A DNA stretch of 64,000 nt from Variovorax sp. RA8 (GTDB taxonomy: Bacteria; Pseudomonadota; Gammaproteobacteria; Burkholderiales; Burkholderiaceae_C): assembly GCF_901827175.1 (NCBI RefSeq), contig NZ_LR594662.1:5394001-5458000 (forward strand), given 5' to 3'. Shown here one piece after another: positions 9,390-18,509 of the stretch. Numbering within the stretch: the stretch's first letter is position 1; each line of letters opens with the position of its first letter. A model generated the notes under the pieces. The model worked only from the letters and a program-made list of their open reading frames with translations. It was not told the DNA's origin and ran no database searches. The translations under genes were made by a program, and so were the position numbers.

Positions 9390-10448
9390 TCAGGCGGCCT
9401 TGCGCAGGAAGCCCTGGTTGCCGCCGTTGCGGTTGGGGGCGAAGCCGTTGGCCTGCAGGCTTTCATCCACGGTATCGTAGAACACGCCGATCTTGCTGAT
9501 TTCGCGCGCCTGCCGGGCCGTGGCGATCTCGCGGCCGAACTCGCGCGAGATGCGCACCAGCTGCTCGATCTGCGACACCGTGCTCGCCTTGGCCGTGCGC
9601 GACTGGTTCCACAGGACGTCTTCGGTGCCGCAGCGCACATGCAGGCCCATCGCAATGCCCATCATGTTGATCGGCAGCACGTTGCGAACCGAGCTTTCGA
9701 CCGTCAGCACCGCACCGTCGGGCACGGCACGCACGATATTGGCCAGGTTGTAGATGTTGGGCGCATCCATGCCGCCACTGATGGCGACCCAGTTCATGAC
9801 CAGCGGACCCTTGTAGACGCCACGGCGCATCAGGCGCTCCACCGACTCGAAGCTGTTGATGTTGTAGCACTGGAAGGCGCTCTGGATGCCCGCCGCGGTC
9901 AGCCGGCGGATGTGCTCCTCGACCCAGCCGGGCTGGGAGGGCACCGTCATTTCCTTGTAGGCATTGAAGATGGCGGGGATCTCCCGGGAGGTGCCCTGGA
10001 AGTCGGCCAGCTCCGCATGCTCGGTCACGTTCATCTGCGAGGTGTTCACCGTCACCGTGACCTGGTCGGGCTTGGGGTCGAGCTCGGCCAGCATGTGGCG
10101 CGTGTCGTCGCTCAGCCACTTCGCGGCGGCGCCCTCCGATTCCGGCGCAAAGCTGATCGAGCCGCCCACCTGGATCACCATCTCGGGCACGGCCTTGCGC
10201 ACGCCGGCGATCAGTTCGTTGAACTTGGACAGGCGCTTGGAGCCCTTGCCGTCGAGCTCGCGCACGTGCAGGTGCAGCACTGTCGCGCCGGCGTTGTAGC
10301 AGTCCACCGCCTTCTGGATCTGCGCTTCCATCGTGACGGGAATGTCTTCCGGGAAGTCGGAGGGCAGCCAGCCCGGCGCATAGGGAGCAGCCGTGATGAT
10401 GAGCGGCTGCTGGTTCTCGGGGAACAGGTGTCCGTCGAGGAAATTCAT
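9390..10448 (-). CDS. 3-keto-5-aminohexanoate cleavage enzyme family (BKACE, DUF849)
   Basis: A complete 352-residue BKACE protein. The zinc-binding His pair is in LHLHVREL (His59, His61), and the barrel continues through MVIQVGGSISF and GPLVMNWVAISGGMD. The family condenses a beta-keto acid with acetyl-CoA and cleaves it. It shares very high similarity with the truncated copy at 2-802 but differs in many positions, so the pair are paralogues and not an assembly repeat. It is the first gene of a two-gene minus-strand unit with the ThDP enzyme. Confidence 0.92.
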   Translation of the reverse strand: MNFLDGHLFPENQQPLIITAAPYAPGWLPSDFPEDIPVTMEAQIQKAVDCYNAGATVLHLHVRELDGKGSKRLSKFNELIAGVRKAVPEMVIQVGGSISFAPESEGAAAKWLSDDTRHMLAELDPKPDQVTVTVNTSQMNVTEHAELADFQGTSREIPAIFNAYKEMTVPSQPGWVEEHIRRLTAAGIQSAFQCYNINSFESVERLMRRGVYKGPLVMNWVAISGGMDAPNIYNLANIVRAVPDGAVLTVESSVRNVLPINMMGIAMGLHVRCGTEDVLWNQSRTAKASTVSQIEQLVRISREFGREIATARQAREISKIGVFYDTVDESLQANGFAPNRNGGNQGFLRKAA

Positions 10449-10610
10449 TGCTCAGTCTCCGGTGAGTAGTGGACCACCAAGGACATCCCGCGTGGGCGGC
10501 GTGAGGATTCCGAGGGCGCATTCACTGTAGGACGGGCAGGCAGAAGGCCGCTTGCCGGATCGCGCCGCCCGTTTGGCATTTCGCGCCAACCCACCGGCCG
10601 TGAAGCGACA

Positions 10611-11558
10611 TCACCCACCCAGGGGTCGCATCGTCCGCGGGCGCTGTTCGAGCCGGCGCACGGCGGCGGCCCGCGTTGCAGCCTCGACGTCGTGAGGCAC
10701 CACCAGAACGTCGATGGAGGCATGGCGCAGGACGCGCTGCGCCACGCTTCCGAACAAGAAGTCCGACAGCGCGGAGGCCGGATGCTTGCCCACCACAATG
10801 AGATCGGCGCCACTGTGCTGCTGCTGCACGATGGCCTGGCGCGCGGGGTCGCCATGCCCGATGGCCGAGTACACGCGGTTGCGGCGCGCGTCGGTCGAAT
10901 CCGTCAGCCGGAACATCCTGCCCTGGGCATAGCGCCTGCATTCCTGCCGGTACGCCTTGATGGCCTGGTCCGAGACCTCCGCATACCGGAGCTTGCCCTC
11001 GTTGGCCGTGCTGATGGCGTGGAACAGTTCCACCTGCGCAGACTTGCCGAGCGCGAAGGCCGCCCCGATCAAACGGCGCGATGCCTCCGAGAAGTCCACC
11101 GCGACGAGCAAGCGCCGATAGGCCGCCTGTGCCGGTCCGGCTGCCTGGCTCACCACCAGGACGGCCCGGCGCGCCGCCCGCAGGAGCCGCTCCACGGGCT
11201 GGCCGCGCAGGAAGGACCGCAGCGAACGTTCGCGGCTCGCGCCCGCGACGACCAGGTCGGCACACCGCGCCGCATTCGCAACATCGTCGTCGGTGTTGAA
11301 GGTCCGGCTCACGGTGCGCACGTCGATCCCGTGGCGCTGGCGCAGTTGCAGTGCGTGGTGGGACAGCCGGCATGCGGCATCGGGGCAAGGAAGTTCGCCG
11401 GCCGGGGCCACATACATGAGCTTCAGCGTCGCGCCATGCTCGGCGGCCAGTTGCGCCGCGCGGGAGAGGACGGCATCCGTGCCGACTGAGAAATCGGTGA
11501 TGGCGAGAATCGAGTCAAGGTCGGTGAGCGTGCGCTCGCCGTGAATCGTTGCATGCAT
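10611..11558 (-). CDS. Tandem-domain universal stress protein (UspA family)
   Basis: A 315-residue protein with two Usp domains. The first (about 11-145) ends VERLLRAARRAVLVVSQ. The second (about 150-300) ends with VVGKHPASALSDFLFGS, a recognisable G-x2-x-x9-GS nucleotide-binding loop, then VLRHASIDVLVVP. Such proteins bind ATP and support survival under stress. It is a stand-alone gene with a GGAG ribosome site, followed downstream by a 162-bp spacer and upstream by a small candidate membrane protein gene. Confidence 0.9.
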   Translation of the reverse strand: MHATIHGERTLTDLDSILAITDFSVGTDAVLSRAAQLAAEHGATLKLMYVAPAGELPCPDAACRLSHHALQLRQRHGIDVRTVSRTFNTDDDVANAARCADLVVAGASRERSLRSFLRGQPVERLLRAARRAVLVVSQAAGPAQAAYRRLLVAVDFSEASRRLIGAAFALGKSAQVELFHAISTANEGKLRYAEVSDQAIKAYRQECRRYAQGRMFRLTDSTDARRNRVYSAIGHGDPARQAIVQQQHSGADLIVVGKHPASALSDFLFGSVAQRVLRHASIDVLVVPHDVEAATRAAAVRRLEQRPRTMRPLGG

Positions 11559-11669
11559 TGACGCACTCCATTCGTGCGGCGCCTGTGCATGAAGGCGACC
11601 GCGGACGCGCGGGACTTGTGCCCGGCGGTGAATGGTTGCGCTGAAGAGGGAAGGAGCGGACCGCCGGGC

Positions 11670-11792
11670 TCAGTGATCTGCGGGCGTCTGCTTGCGACGC
11701 ACCGCTGCGAGCCTGCGCGCCCGAACGGTTGCGGCGGCAACGAGCAGTGCCGCCGCTGCGGCGTGGGCCAGGATGAGGGTGGTGGTCAGCAT
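11670..11792 (-). CDS. Candidate small hydrophobic protein (40 aa)
   Basis: A short frame with ATG at 11792 and TGA at 11670. It starts MLTTTLILAHAAAAALLVAA, one clear hydrophobic segment, followed by a strongly basic tail (RARRLAAVRRK). This is the form of a single-pass inner-membrane microprotein with a cytoplasmic positive tail. The ribosome site is weak, and the Ala-rich segment could arise by chance in GC-rich DNA. No function can be assigned; it lies 111 bp upstream of the Usp gene on the same strand. Confidence 0.3.
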   Translation of the reverse strand: MLTTTLILAHAAAAALLVAAATVRARRLAAVRRKQTPADH

Positions 11793-11871
11793 GCGGCCAG
11801 TCTAGAGTGCGGGTCTGGATCGGGCAAGCAATGACCTCAGGGTTCTTGCCAGATAGCGGCTCAGGCACTTG

Positions 11872-12156
11872 CGTGATCTCGAACTGAACCGGTCTTTGGG
11901 TGGTCTTCCGCTGCATGACCATCGCACGATTCGAAACCCGATCCCCGTGGCAAACGTCCCGAACGCGCAAAGCGACAAGGTCACAGTCGCGCAGCTTGCT
12001 GTCGAACCCAAGATTGAACAATGCAAGGTCCCGAATGCGCTTCGCCATCTGCAAGTGCGTACGTATGGACCAAACTTCCTTCGCTTTGAGCGGCGCCTTC
12101 TGGCCAATCAGCTTTCCCTTGTTCGATGGCCCACTGGTACTGACGTGCGTTTCCAT
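11872..12156 (-). pseudogene. Tyrosine recombinase/integrase, N-terminal remnant
   Basis: The ATG at 12156, after a GGAG ribosome site, starts a frame of 95 recognisable residues (METHVSTSGPSNKGKLIGQK..., then LALFNLGFDSKLRDCDLVALRVRDV and a stretch ending QFEIT). This matches the N-terminal half of the roughly 210-residue site-specific integrase common in Burkholderiales. Similarity stops abruptly at about 11872; the C-terminal half with the HxxR box and the catalytic Tyr is missing, and the frame continues as unrelated sequence into the Usp gene. It is a dead fragment. A shorter relic of the same family lies at 33171-33275. Confidence 0.8.
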
Positions 12157-12364
12157 GATGCACTCCTTCTCGAAAGGACGACATTGGCCATCCCTCCAAT
12201 GAGGCCGCAGCCACCCGCGGCTGCCCACTGGAGCCATGAACTATTTGGATGCTATGGAGCAGAGAGGCCTAGTGCTTGCAAAGGGCCGCGCCGCCTGATC
12301 GACCCGATCAGCGGATTGACTGCCTTCGACCAACAGCAGTCCTTCGACCCTGTCCGCAGCGAGC

Positions 12365-12630
12365 CTACTGCCCCACGACCGACCAGCCTGCCTGTTGGTT
12401 CGACTTATCGTTTTCGTACTCCCACCGCGTGCCGCAGGCGTCGCAGCGGTAGCTGGTGACGGTGACTGTGTGCCCCCCCTGTCACCATCGCTGCGCTCCA
12501 CCTTGCGACTGGACATCTGAACAAGTTCGGCGTGCCCGGGCGCGCGGCGCCAGTTGCGCTGGATTCCGGCGCACGACGCGCAGAGCACCATCTTTTTTAG
12601 TTCGTCTCTTCGATTGAACTCATTCGGCAT
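12365..12630 (-). pseudogene. Small double-CxxC zinc-ribbon protein, split by a frameshift at a 7-G tract
   Basis: The first frame starts at 12630 with MPNEFNRRDELKKMVLCASC, then reaches MSSRKVERSDGD, where a run of seven G (complement of 12473-12479) occurs. After it, the coherent continuation is in another frame: HTVTVTSYRCDACGTRWEY, ending SVVGQ and a TAG at 12365-12367. Adding one G would join both halves into a protein of about 88 residues with two CxxC knuckles (CASC and CDAC), a zinc-ribbon layout. The break is either a real mutation or a homopolymer sequencing error. Function unknown. Confidence 0.6.
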
Positions 12631-12951
12631 GCGGCTTGTGCTCTCTCTATCGGTCGACCATTCAAACGACCCATGTTAGCAACACATCAGTTCCGCTGCC
12701 CGGCCAAATCGCACGAGCCCCCGAAGGCAGAATGCGGCCAAGACCAGCCGGTTATGGCCGACTCCTCGCTGGCACCGCGGCCGATGCCGAGGCGCAGGCG
12801 CGTAGGGTAGCGCGATCGAACGCCGTCGTGTGAGCTGCGCGATTGCCGCGCGGGCTCTGGCCAGGCCGGCCTTTCTAGGCCGTGACAATGCACCAAGGCC
12901 CATGCCGCGGTGCAGCGAATTGCGCTGGCTCGCTGCGGCACACTCCATGCG

Positions 12952-13569
12952 ATGCCTGCCGCCAAATCCGCCATCCAACCCGACTCCTCCCCGACCTTGT
13001 TCAAGAGTGCCAAGGCTTTCGAGACCTGGCTGAAGAAGAATCACGCCACCTCCGACGGCCTCTGGCTCAAGATCGCCAAGCGGGGCGCCAATGAACCCAG
13101 CGTCACCTACCCCGAGGCGGTGGAGATCGCGCTCTGTTGGGGCTGGATCGACGGCCAGAAGAAAGGCTTCGACGACCAGCACTTTCTCCAGCGCTTCACG
13201 CCGCGGCGCGCGCGCAGCATTTGGTCGAAGATCAACGTCGACAAGGTCGCGGCGCTCATCGAGGCGGGCCGCATGCAGGCGCCGGGCTACGCGCAGATCG
13301 AGGCCGCCAAGGCCGACGGACGCTGGGCGCAGGCCTACGACGGAGCGCGCACGTCGGCGGTGCCGGAGGACCTGTTGGCGGCGCTTGAAGCCGAGCCGAG
13401 GGCCAAGGCCTTCTTTGCAACGATCAACGCGGCCAATCGCTACGCGGTGCTGTGGCGAATACAGACGGCCGTGAAGGCCGAGACGCGCGCCAGACGCATC
13501 GCCCAATTGGTGGAGAAGCTCGCGCGCGGCGAGACCATCCACATCTTCAAGCCCAGTGCCAAGGCATGA
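12952..13569 (+). CDS. YdeI/OmpD-associated (bacteriocin-protection, YdeI) family protein
   Basis: A 205-residue cytoplasmic protein starting at ATG 12952; an upstream in-frame ATG at 12910 only adds unsupported residues. It carries the family hallmarks: AFETWLKKNHATSDGLWLKIAKRG, TYPEAVEIALCWGWIDGQKKGFDDQ and FLQRFTPRRARSIWSKIN, with a C-terminal RIAQLVEKLARGE segment. The family is widespread; resistance to peptides or bacteriocins has been suggested, but biochemical function is unknown. It stands alone in a zone of decayed genes. Confidence 0.88.
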   Translation: MPAAKSAIQPDSSPTLFKSAKAFETWLKKNHATSDGLWLKIAKRGANEPSVTYPEAVEIALCWGWIDGQKKGFDDQHFLQRFTPRRARSIWSKINVDKVAALIEAGRMQAPGYAQIEAAKADGRWAQAYDGARTSAVPEDLLAALEAEPRAKAFFATINAANRYAVLWRIQTAVKAETRARRIAQLVEKLARGETIHIFKPSAKA

Positions 13570-13830
13570 CCGCGAGGCTCACGCGTGGTCTCCTGGGCCA
13601 CAGCTCTTGAAGCGCGGCCACGGGGCTTCACCGGATGCCACCGACGGTCTCGGGACTTCCTTCGGAACCAACTTTCAGGTCGAGACAGATGTCGAACATT
13701 GGGCTCGAGAGCCTCACTGCTCGCCAGCGGCCAGGACCGGTCTTTCGACTAACGAGTCCAATCCTGATTGCACTAGCGCACAGCCCCTTCCTGCAGAGCG
13801 ATGATCCGCGGCGACGAAAGGACACTCACG

Positions 13831-13970
13831 ATGACCATCACCATCACCGCTTTTGAACGGTCGCCCGGCGGCGGCAAGGGTCTGGCGCGCGACACGCGCG
13901 TCCGCTAGGCGCTGGAGCAAGTCGGCCTGCCCTACGAGGTGCGTCTGGTGTCCTTCCGCCTTGGCCGCCT
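13831..13970 (+). pseudogene. Glutathione S-transferase remnant with in-frame amber codon
   Basis: ATG 13831 begins MTITITAFERSPGGGKGLARDTRVR. A TAG at 13906-13908 replaces the Trp expected in the RWALE motif, and the frame then continues ALEQVGLPYEVRLVSF, the thioredoxin-fold start of a GST (glutathione-site region). After about 13970 the similarity disappears. A one-base change TGG to TAG plus loss of the C-terminal domain marks it as a pseudogene. Confidence 0.65.
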
Positions 13971-14389
13971 AAGTCGCTCGCGGAGAAGCGCGGGCGGCCT
14001 AACAGCGGGCGTTCGCGGCGCAACTGGCGATCAACGCCACCCCCTTACCGGCGGGCTGACGGGACGTCGTGCCGGCGCGGACGAAGCCATGCACAGCCGT
14101 CGCCCTGGCCGCCGCGGGCGAGCCGTTCAAGGGTTCGCAGGACGCTCACGGACGACGAGAAGACGTGCTAGCCGAGCCGAAGCTTGTCGAACCACCTCTT
14201 CGGGTGCGTGTTTCAAGCGAGCTGAACCGAGCATAGATTGCGCTGGACCAGTCGAGGCGGCAGGACCGGACCTTCGCTTCGAGCCCTTGACAGCGGCGTT
14301 TCCTCCGACGCTTTGAGTCCATACGAAAGATGCACTGGCGCGTAGCGGCGCTCGACGAACTTCGGCAGGCCTTCGGAGCGGATTGACGT
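13971..14389. other. Intergenic stretch with no supportable gene
   Basis: About 420 bp of GC-rich sequence between the GST remnant and the hydrolase. Open frames are present on both strands but have low-complexity Arg/Ala/Pro composition typical of antisense frames, and no family motif was recognised. It probably holds further decayed coding sequence. Confidence 0.5.
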
Positions 14390-15199
14390 TTAGGGCGGAG
14401 CGGTCGAGCAGCGCGGCAGGTCCGAGGCTGCCAGCATGCGTTGCCATAGGCCCAGCCACGGATCCCAGTCATGACCGCCTGGAGCGGTGAACACCCGGGC
14501 CGGCGGCAACGCCTCAGCCAGCGCGCGTTGTTCGGGGGCGAAGCGATCCGAGAGACCGTAGCCCAGGTAGACCGGCGGCCGCGGTGGCGCCTCGCCGACG
14601 CGCACAAGCTGCTGCACGCTGCGCCAGGCTTGCGGACCGATCTCGCTGTCGGGCAGCGGCCCCTGCGGTGCCTGCCAATGCAGCAGGCCGCCGTCCCGAA
14701 TGACCGCCGGCATGGCCTCAAGTTCGCCAAGGTAGGGCGCGAGCGCCAGCACGCCTGCGATCTCGCCCGGATGCGCATCGGCATACAACAGCGCGCCCAA
14801 ACCGCCCAGTGAAATGCCGGCCATCCAGATCGACGAAAAGACCGCCTCCTGCGCGGGAGCGACGACATCGATGCGCAGCCGCTCGAGAATGCCGCTGCCC
14901 TTGTAATAGCCCACATGCGCGTCTACCAATAGCACGTCGACGGCGAGGCCGGTCGCTTGGACAGCGGCCACGAACCCTTGCTGGTTCAGCTCGCGAATCG
15001 TCATGCCGCGGCCAGGAAGAATGACCAGCAGCGTACGGACTTGCGCGGCGCACGGGCTCTTGAACAGCCGTGTCGGCATCGGGACGACAGCGTCGCGCGG
15101 GATGTAGCCGCAGCCTGGCAGGCCGGATGCGCCGAGGGCGGCGGCGATCGCGCCCCAGGCGCCGAAGCACCTGCGTGTCGGACGAAATGTGGGCACCAC
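14390..15199 (-). CDS. Alpha/beta hydrolase-like lipoprotein
   Basis: The sequence has a hydrophobic signal and a lipobox-like SGLPGC, then a hydrolase fold: LLVILPGRGMTIREL (strand plus oxyanion region), the nucleophile elbow AGISLGGLG (G-x-S-x-G) and a late APGGHDWDPW with the likely catalytic His. The frame is open upstream to 15388, but residues there look non-coding, so a GTG at 15199 just before the signal peptide is preferred; no strong ribosome site decides it. Length is about 269 residues. Substrate unknown; an outer- or inner-membrane-anchored esterase is likely. Confidence 0.75.
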   Translation of the reverse strand: MVPTFRPTRRCFGAWGAIAAALGASGLPGCGYIPRDAVVPMPTRLFKSPCAAQVRTLLVILPGRGMTIRELNQQGFVAAVQATGLAVDVLLVDAHVGYYKGSGILERLRIDVVAPAQEAVFSSIWMAGISLGGLGALLYADAHPGEIAGVLALAPYLGELEAMPAVIRDGGLLHWQAPQGPLPDSEIGPQAWRSVQQLVRVGEAPPRPPVYLGYGLSDRFAPEQRALAEALPPARVFTAPGGHDWDPWLGLWQRMLAASDLPRCSTAPP

Positions 15200-15429
15200 G
15201 CCAACGGTAGCAGAAAGATGGCTTTGAGTACCGTCGCCGCGAAGATCGGATCGTTCGCGGCGATGTTTATGACAACATGCGGCTCCGAGGATCGTAGTAA
15301 TGGCAGCGCGGGTGGGGCGGTCTGGGCAGAATTCGGCCAGTACCGGGCATCCGCCGCGATGTTCCGTTACGTCATTGAGCCTTAACAAATGGAGTAGCGC
15401 ATGCAGCGTGTAAAACCACAGGGGACCCC

Positions 15430-15715
15430 TTGAGCTTCCTGTCGGTTGTCATCGTGACTGCCCCAGAGTTCGTCCGTTTTGACTTTCTGGCTGAAGCTGA
15501 CCAGATGACCCTACCCCGGCTTTTGCCGAACTCCAGCACGGCCTCGAACCACTGGAGGCCGAAGGGACAACCGATGCAGTCGCGCTTCGCGCCTTGCTGG
15601 CTTCGGCGAAGGCGGCCTACGACCAGGGCGACAACGTCAGCGGCGCACACCTGTTGCAAGAGTTCGAAGAACTCGCCTTCCCGGGGCAACCTCGGTTAGG
15701 CACCAACGGCTGCTT
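15430..15715 (+). pseudogene. Frameshifted hypothetical gene remnant
   Basis: A TTG at 15430 opens a frame reading VIVTAPEFVRFDFLAEADQ. Just after it, at about 15504-15516, coherent coding switches frame to PDDPTPAFAELQHGLEPLEAEG and continues LLASAKAAYDQGDNVSGAHLLQEF. The second part resembles short helical repeat domains that end many surface proteins, but this is weak. There is no start codon in the second frame. I read it as a decayed gene of unknown function. Confidence 0.35.
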
Positions 15716-15875
15716 CGGAGAAATCTGTACACCGGTATGGGCCCGATCCGGCGGTTCGGGCGCGCGACTGGAAACGACTGCTTGTTGTAGCGCGAACAGT
15801 CATGTTATTGCGACGGGTCCCGCTGCCGCTGAGCGCCCTGGACGGACATCGCCACTGCGGGCGTTGATCAAGTCG

Positions 15876-16958
15876 CTAAGTCGTCGCGCTCGCGTTGTCA
15901 TAGATCCTCGGCACCCGTTGGACGTGGCACAGCAATTCGTACCCGATCGTTCCGACCGCGGATGCGACGTCATTGACCGGAATGTTCCTGCCCCAGAGCT
16001 CGACCTTGCTCCCCACTCCCTCGCTCGGAAAGTCCGTCAGATCGATGGTCAGCATGTCCATCGAGACCCGGCCGACGATCTGAGCCCGGTGTGTCCCGGC
16101 CATCACCGGCGTTCCCGGCGGCACCGTGCGTGGGTATCCATCTGCGTAGCCGATTGCCACCAGGCCAATTCTCCGCCGCGTGGCGGCGACGTAGTGCGCG
16201 CCGTAGCCGAGCGCATCACCCTCTTCAAGCTCGCGCACGGCGAAGACCTCGCTTTCCAACGTCATGACTGGCGAAAGTGCGCTCGGATTCCCTGGAAGCG
16301 GATCGGCGCCGTAGAGCAGGATCCCGGGTCGGGACCAGTCGCGACGGGCCGCAGGCCAGGCAAGAAGACCGGCAGAGTTGGCAAGACTTCGTTCGGCCGA
16401 GATCCCGGCAGTCGCGCTGTCGAAAGCTGCGATTTGTCTTGTCGTGGCTTGTGACTCAGGTTCGTCCGCCCTGGCAAAGTGCGTCATGAGCGTCATGCGC
16501 GACACCGCCTCGCAGCTTTGCAGGCGCTGTGCGAGCGCTTTGGCTTGTGTGAGCGGGAATCCAGCCCGACGCATGCCGCTGTCGAACTTGAGCCATGCAT
16601 GGATGCCCTGGATCTGCGAAGGCGCTTGTTCCAGGGCACTCAGCTGCTCTTCTTGGTGAACCGCAACCCAGCAGTGGTGTGCATGCGCTTCGACGAGCTC
16701 TGCGCGCGTGAAGCAGCCTTCGAGGACCAGAATCGGGCCTCCGATGCCGGCGTGCCGCAGTTGAATCGCTTCGTCCAGAAATGCGACTGCAAACCCATCC
16801 GCCGCCGACTCGAGCGCTCGTGCGCACGCGACGGCACCGTGCCCATAGGCGTTCGCCTTGAGCACCGCGAGGGCTCGGCCACCATGAAGCTCCCGGGCCA
16901 AGCGGTAGTTCCTTCGCAGCGCCTGAACATCGATCAGCGCACGGCTTGGGCGGCTCAT
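15876..16958 (-). CDS. alr: Alanine racemase (catabolic type, dadX/alr)
   Basis: A 360-residue PLP enzyme that interconverts L- and D-alanine. The PLP lysine is in [10 protein letters not shown] (Lys34), the second catalytic Tyr in GYGAHY, and further family blocks are [19 protein letters not shown] and [13 protein letters not shown]. Its ATG overlaps the dadA stop by 4 bp, giving the classic dadA-dadX/alr catabolic operon, in which the racemase supplies D-alanine to the dehydrogenase. It is probably induced by alanine; no Lrp gene is in view. Confidence 0.95.
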   Translation of the reverse strand: MSRPSRALIDVQALRRNYRLARELHGGRALAVLKANAYGHGAVACARALESAADGFAVAFLDEAIQLRHAGIGGPILVLEGCFTRAELVEAHAHHCWVAVHQEEQLSALEQAPSQIQGIHAWLKFDSGMRRAGFPLTQAKALAQRLQSCEAVSRMTLMTHFARADEPESQATTRQIAAFDSATAGISAERSLANSAGLLAWPAARRDWSRPGILLYGADPLPGNPSALSPVMTLESEVFAVRELEEGDALGYGAHYVAATRRRIGLVAIGYADGYPRTVPPGTPVMAGTHRAQIVGRVSMDMLTIDLTDFPSEGVGSKVELWGRNIPVNDVASAVGTIGYELLCHVQRVPRIYDNASATT

Positions 16959-18253
16959 GACGGGACACCGGCAGGCTGTCGCGCGGGCAAGCGCGCGGCG
17001 CTTGCGTAGCGATCCATCGCCAGCCCGTGGGTGCTGATCTCGGGCCTACGCCCCATCACCAGGTCCGATACCAGCTTGCCACTGCCACAGGCCATGGTCC
17101 AACCCAAGGTGCCGTGTCCGGTGTTGAGGAAAAGGTTGGCCAGCGGCGTGGCGCCAATGATCGGCGTGCTGTCCGGCGTCATCGGGCGAAGGCCGGTCCA
17201 GAAGCTGGCTGCCGGAAGGTCGCCACCCGGAAACAGCTCGCCCACCACCTTCTCGAGCGTGGCGCGGCGGCGCGGGTTGAGTCGCAGATCGAAGCCACCC
17301 AGTTCGGCCATTCCGCCGACGCGGATGCGGTTGTCGAAGCGCGTCACCGCGATCTTGTATGTCTCGTCCAGTACGGTCGACTGCGGCGCCAGACTGGGGT
17401 CAAGCAGCGGCACCGTGAGTGAGTAGCCCTTGACTGGGTAAACCGGAATGTCCAGCTCCAGCTGTGCCAGTGCGGAACGCGAATAGCTTCCGAATGCGAG
17501 CACATAGCGGTCCGCGGTCATCACCTTGCCGTCCATACGAACGCCAACGATACGACCGCCCTTCTTCAGCAACTGCTCGACTATCGCGCCGAATCGGAAG
17601 TTGACGCCAAGACCCCGCGCAAGGTCTCCCAACCGGTTCGTGAACAGGTGGCAATCGCCCGTTTCGTCGTTGGGCAGATGCAGCCCACCAACCAAGCCCT
17701 TTCCGGTCTTGGCGAGGGCAGGCTCGACGCGAGCGAGGCCACCCCGGTCCAACAGCTCGTAAGGAACGCCGCATTCCTGAAGCACGGCGATGTCACGCTC
17801 GACGGCGTTGAGCTGCTGCTGCTTGCGAAAAAGTTGCAGCGTGCCGCCCGTGCGCTGCTCGTACTGGATGCCTGTCTCGGCCCGGAGCGCGCGCAGGCAG
17901 TCGCGGCTGTACTCGGCCACCCGCATCATCCGCTCCTTGTTCACTGCATAGCGATTGGGCGAGCAGTTGCGCAGCATCTGTGCCATCCAACGTAACTGGA
18001 AGAGCGTGCCGTCGGGGCGAATGGCAAGCGGCGCATGCTCAGGCTGCAGCATCCACTTCATCGCCTTCAGCGGAATGCCAGGAGCGGCCCAAGGCGTCGA
18101 GTAGCCGGGCGACACCTGCCCAGCGTTGCCAAAGCTGGTCTCCTGCCCCACGCCCTCCTGGCGGTCAAGCACGGTGACCTCGGCGCCTGAGCGTGCAAGG
18201 TAGTAGGCCGTGGTGGTGCCGATGACGCCGCCGCCGAGAACAAGAACTTTCAT
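16955..18253 (-). CDS. dadA: D-amino acid dehydrogenase small subunit (DadA)
   Basis: A 432-residue FAD enzyme that oxidises D-alanine and other D-amino acids to oxo acids, passing electrons to the respiratory chain at the membrane. The N-terminal dinucleotide fold is [21 protein letters not shown]. The DadA blocks [12 protein letters not shown] and [16 protein letters not shown] are present, and length is normal (about 416-435). It is the first gene of the dadA-alr operon, preceded by a 256-bp spacer that should hold the promoter. Confidence 0.96.
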   Translation of the reverse strand: MKVLVLGGGVIGTTTAYYLARSGAEVTVLDRQEGVGQETSFGNAGQVSPGYSTPWAAPGIPLKAMKWMLQPEHAPLAIRPDGTLFQLRWMAQMLRNCSPNRYAVNKERMMRVAEYSRDCLRALRAETGIQYEQRTGGTLQLFRKQQQLNAVERDIAVLQECGVPYELLDRGGLARVEPALAKTGKGLVGGLHLPNDETGDCHLFTNRLGDLARGLGVNFRFGAIVEQLLKKGGRIVGVRMDGKVMTADRYVLAFGSYSRSALAQLELDIPVYPVKGYSLTVPLLDPSLAPQSTVLDETYKIAVTRFDNRIRVGGMAELGGFDLRLNPRRRATLEKVVGELFPGGDLPAASFWTGLRPMTPDSTPIIGATPLANLFLNTGHGTLGWTMACGSGKLVSDLVMGRRPEISTHGLAMDRYASAARLPARQPAGVPS

Positions 18254-18509
18254 AGTAGAAATTGCAGGAGTTGTTGTTTCGAACGTTCGCCAAACTCGTT
18301 TGGGACTGGTCTAGAAGATTCCATTGTTCTTCGGTCGTAACCGGGGCGAGTGAGGCGCCATCTCACGCGATTCCTTGGGCGCCTGACAATTTCTTGTTCA
18401 GCACGATCACACCTACGTTCTAGCCCTTGGGCGGCTTAGCTGTCAGCGCCCGTGCGATGGGTGGCGCGCTGTCTCGCGCAGAGCGCTAAACCAACCGCGT
18501 CGACTCGCC

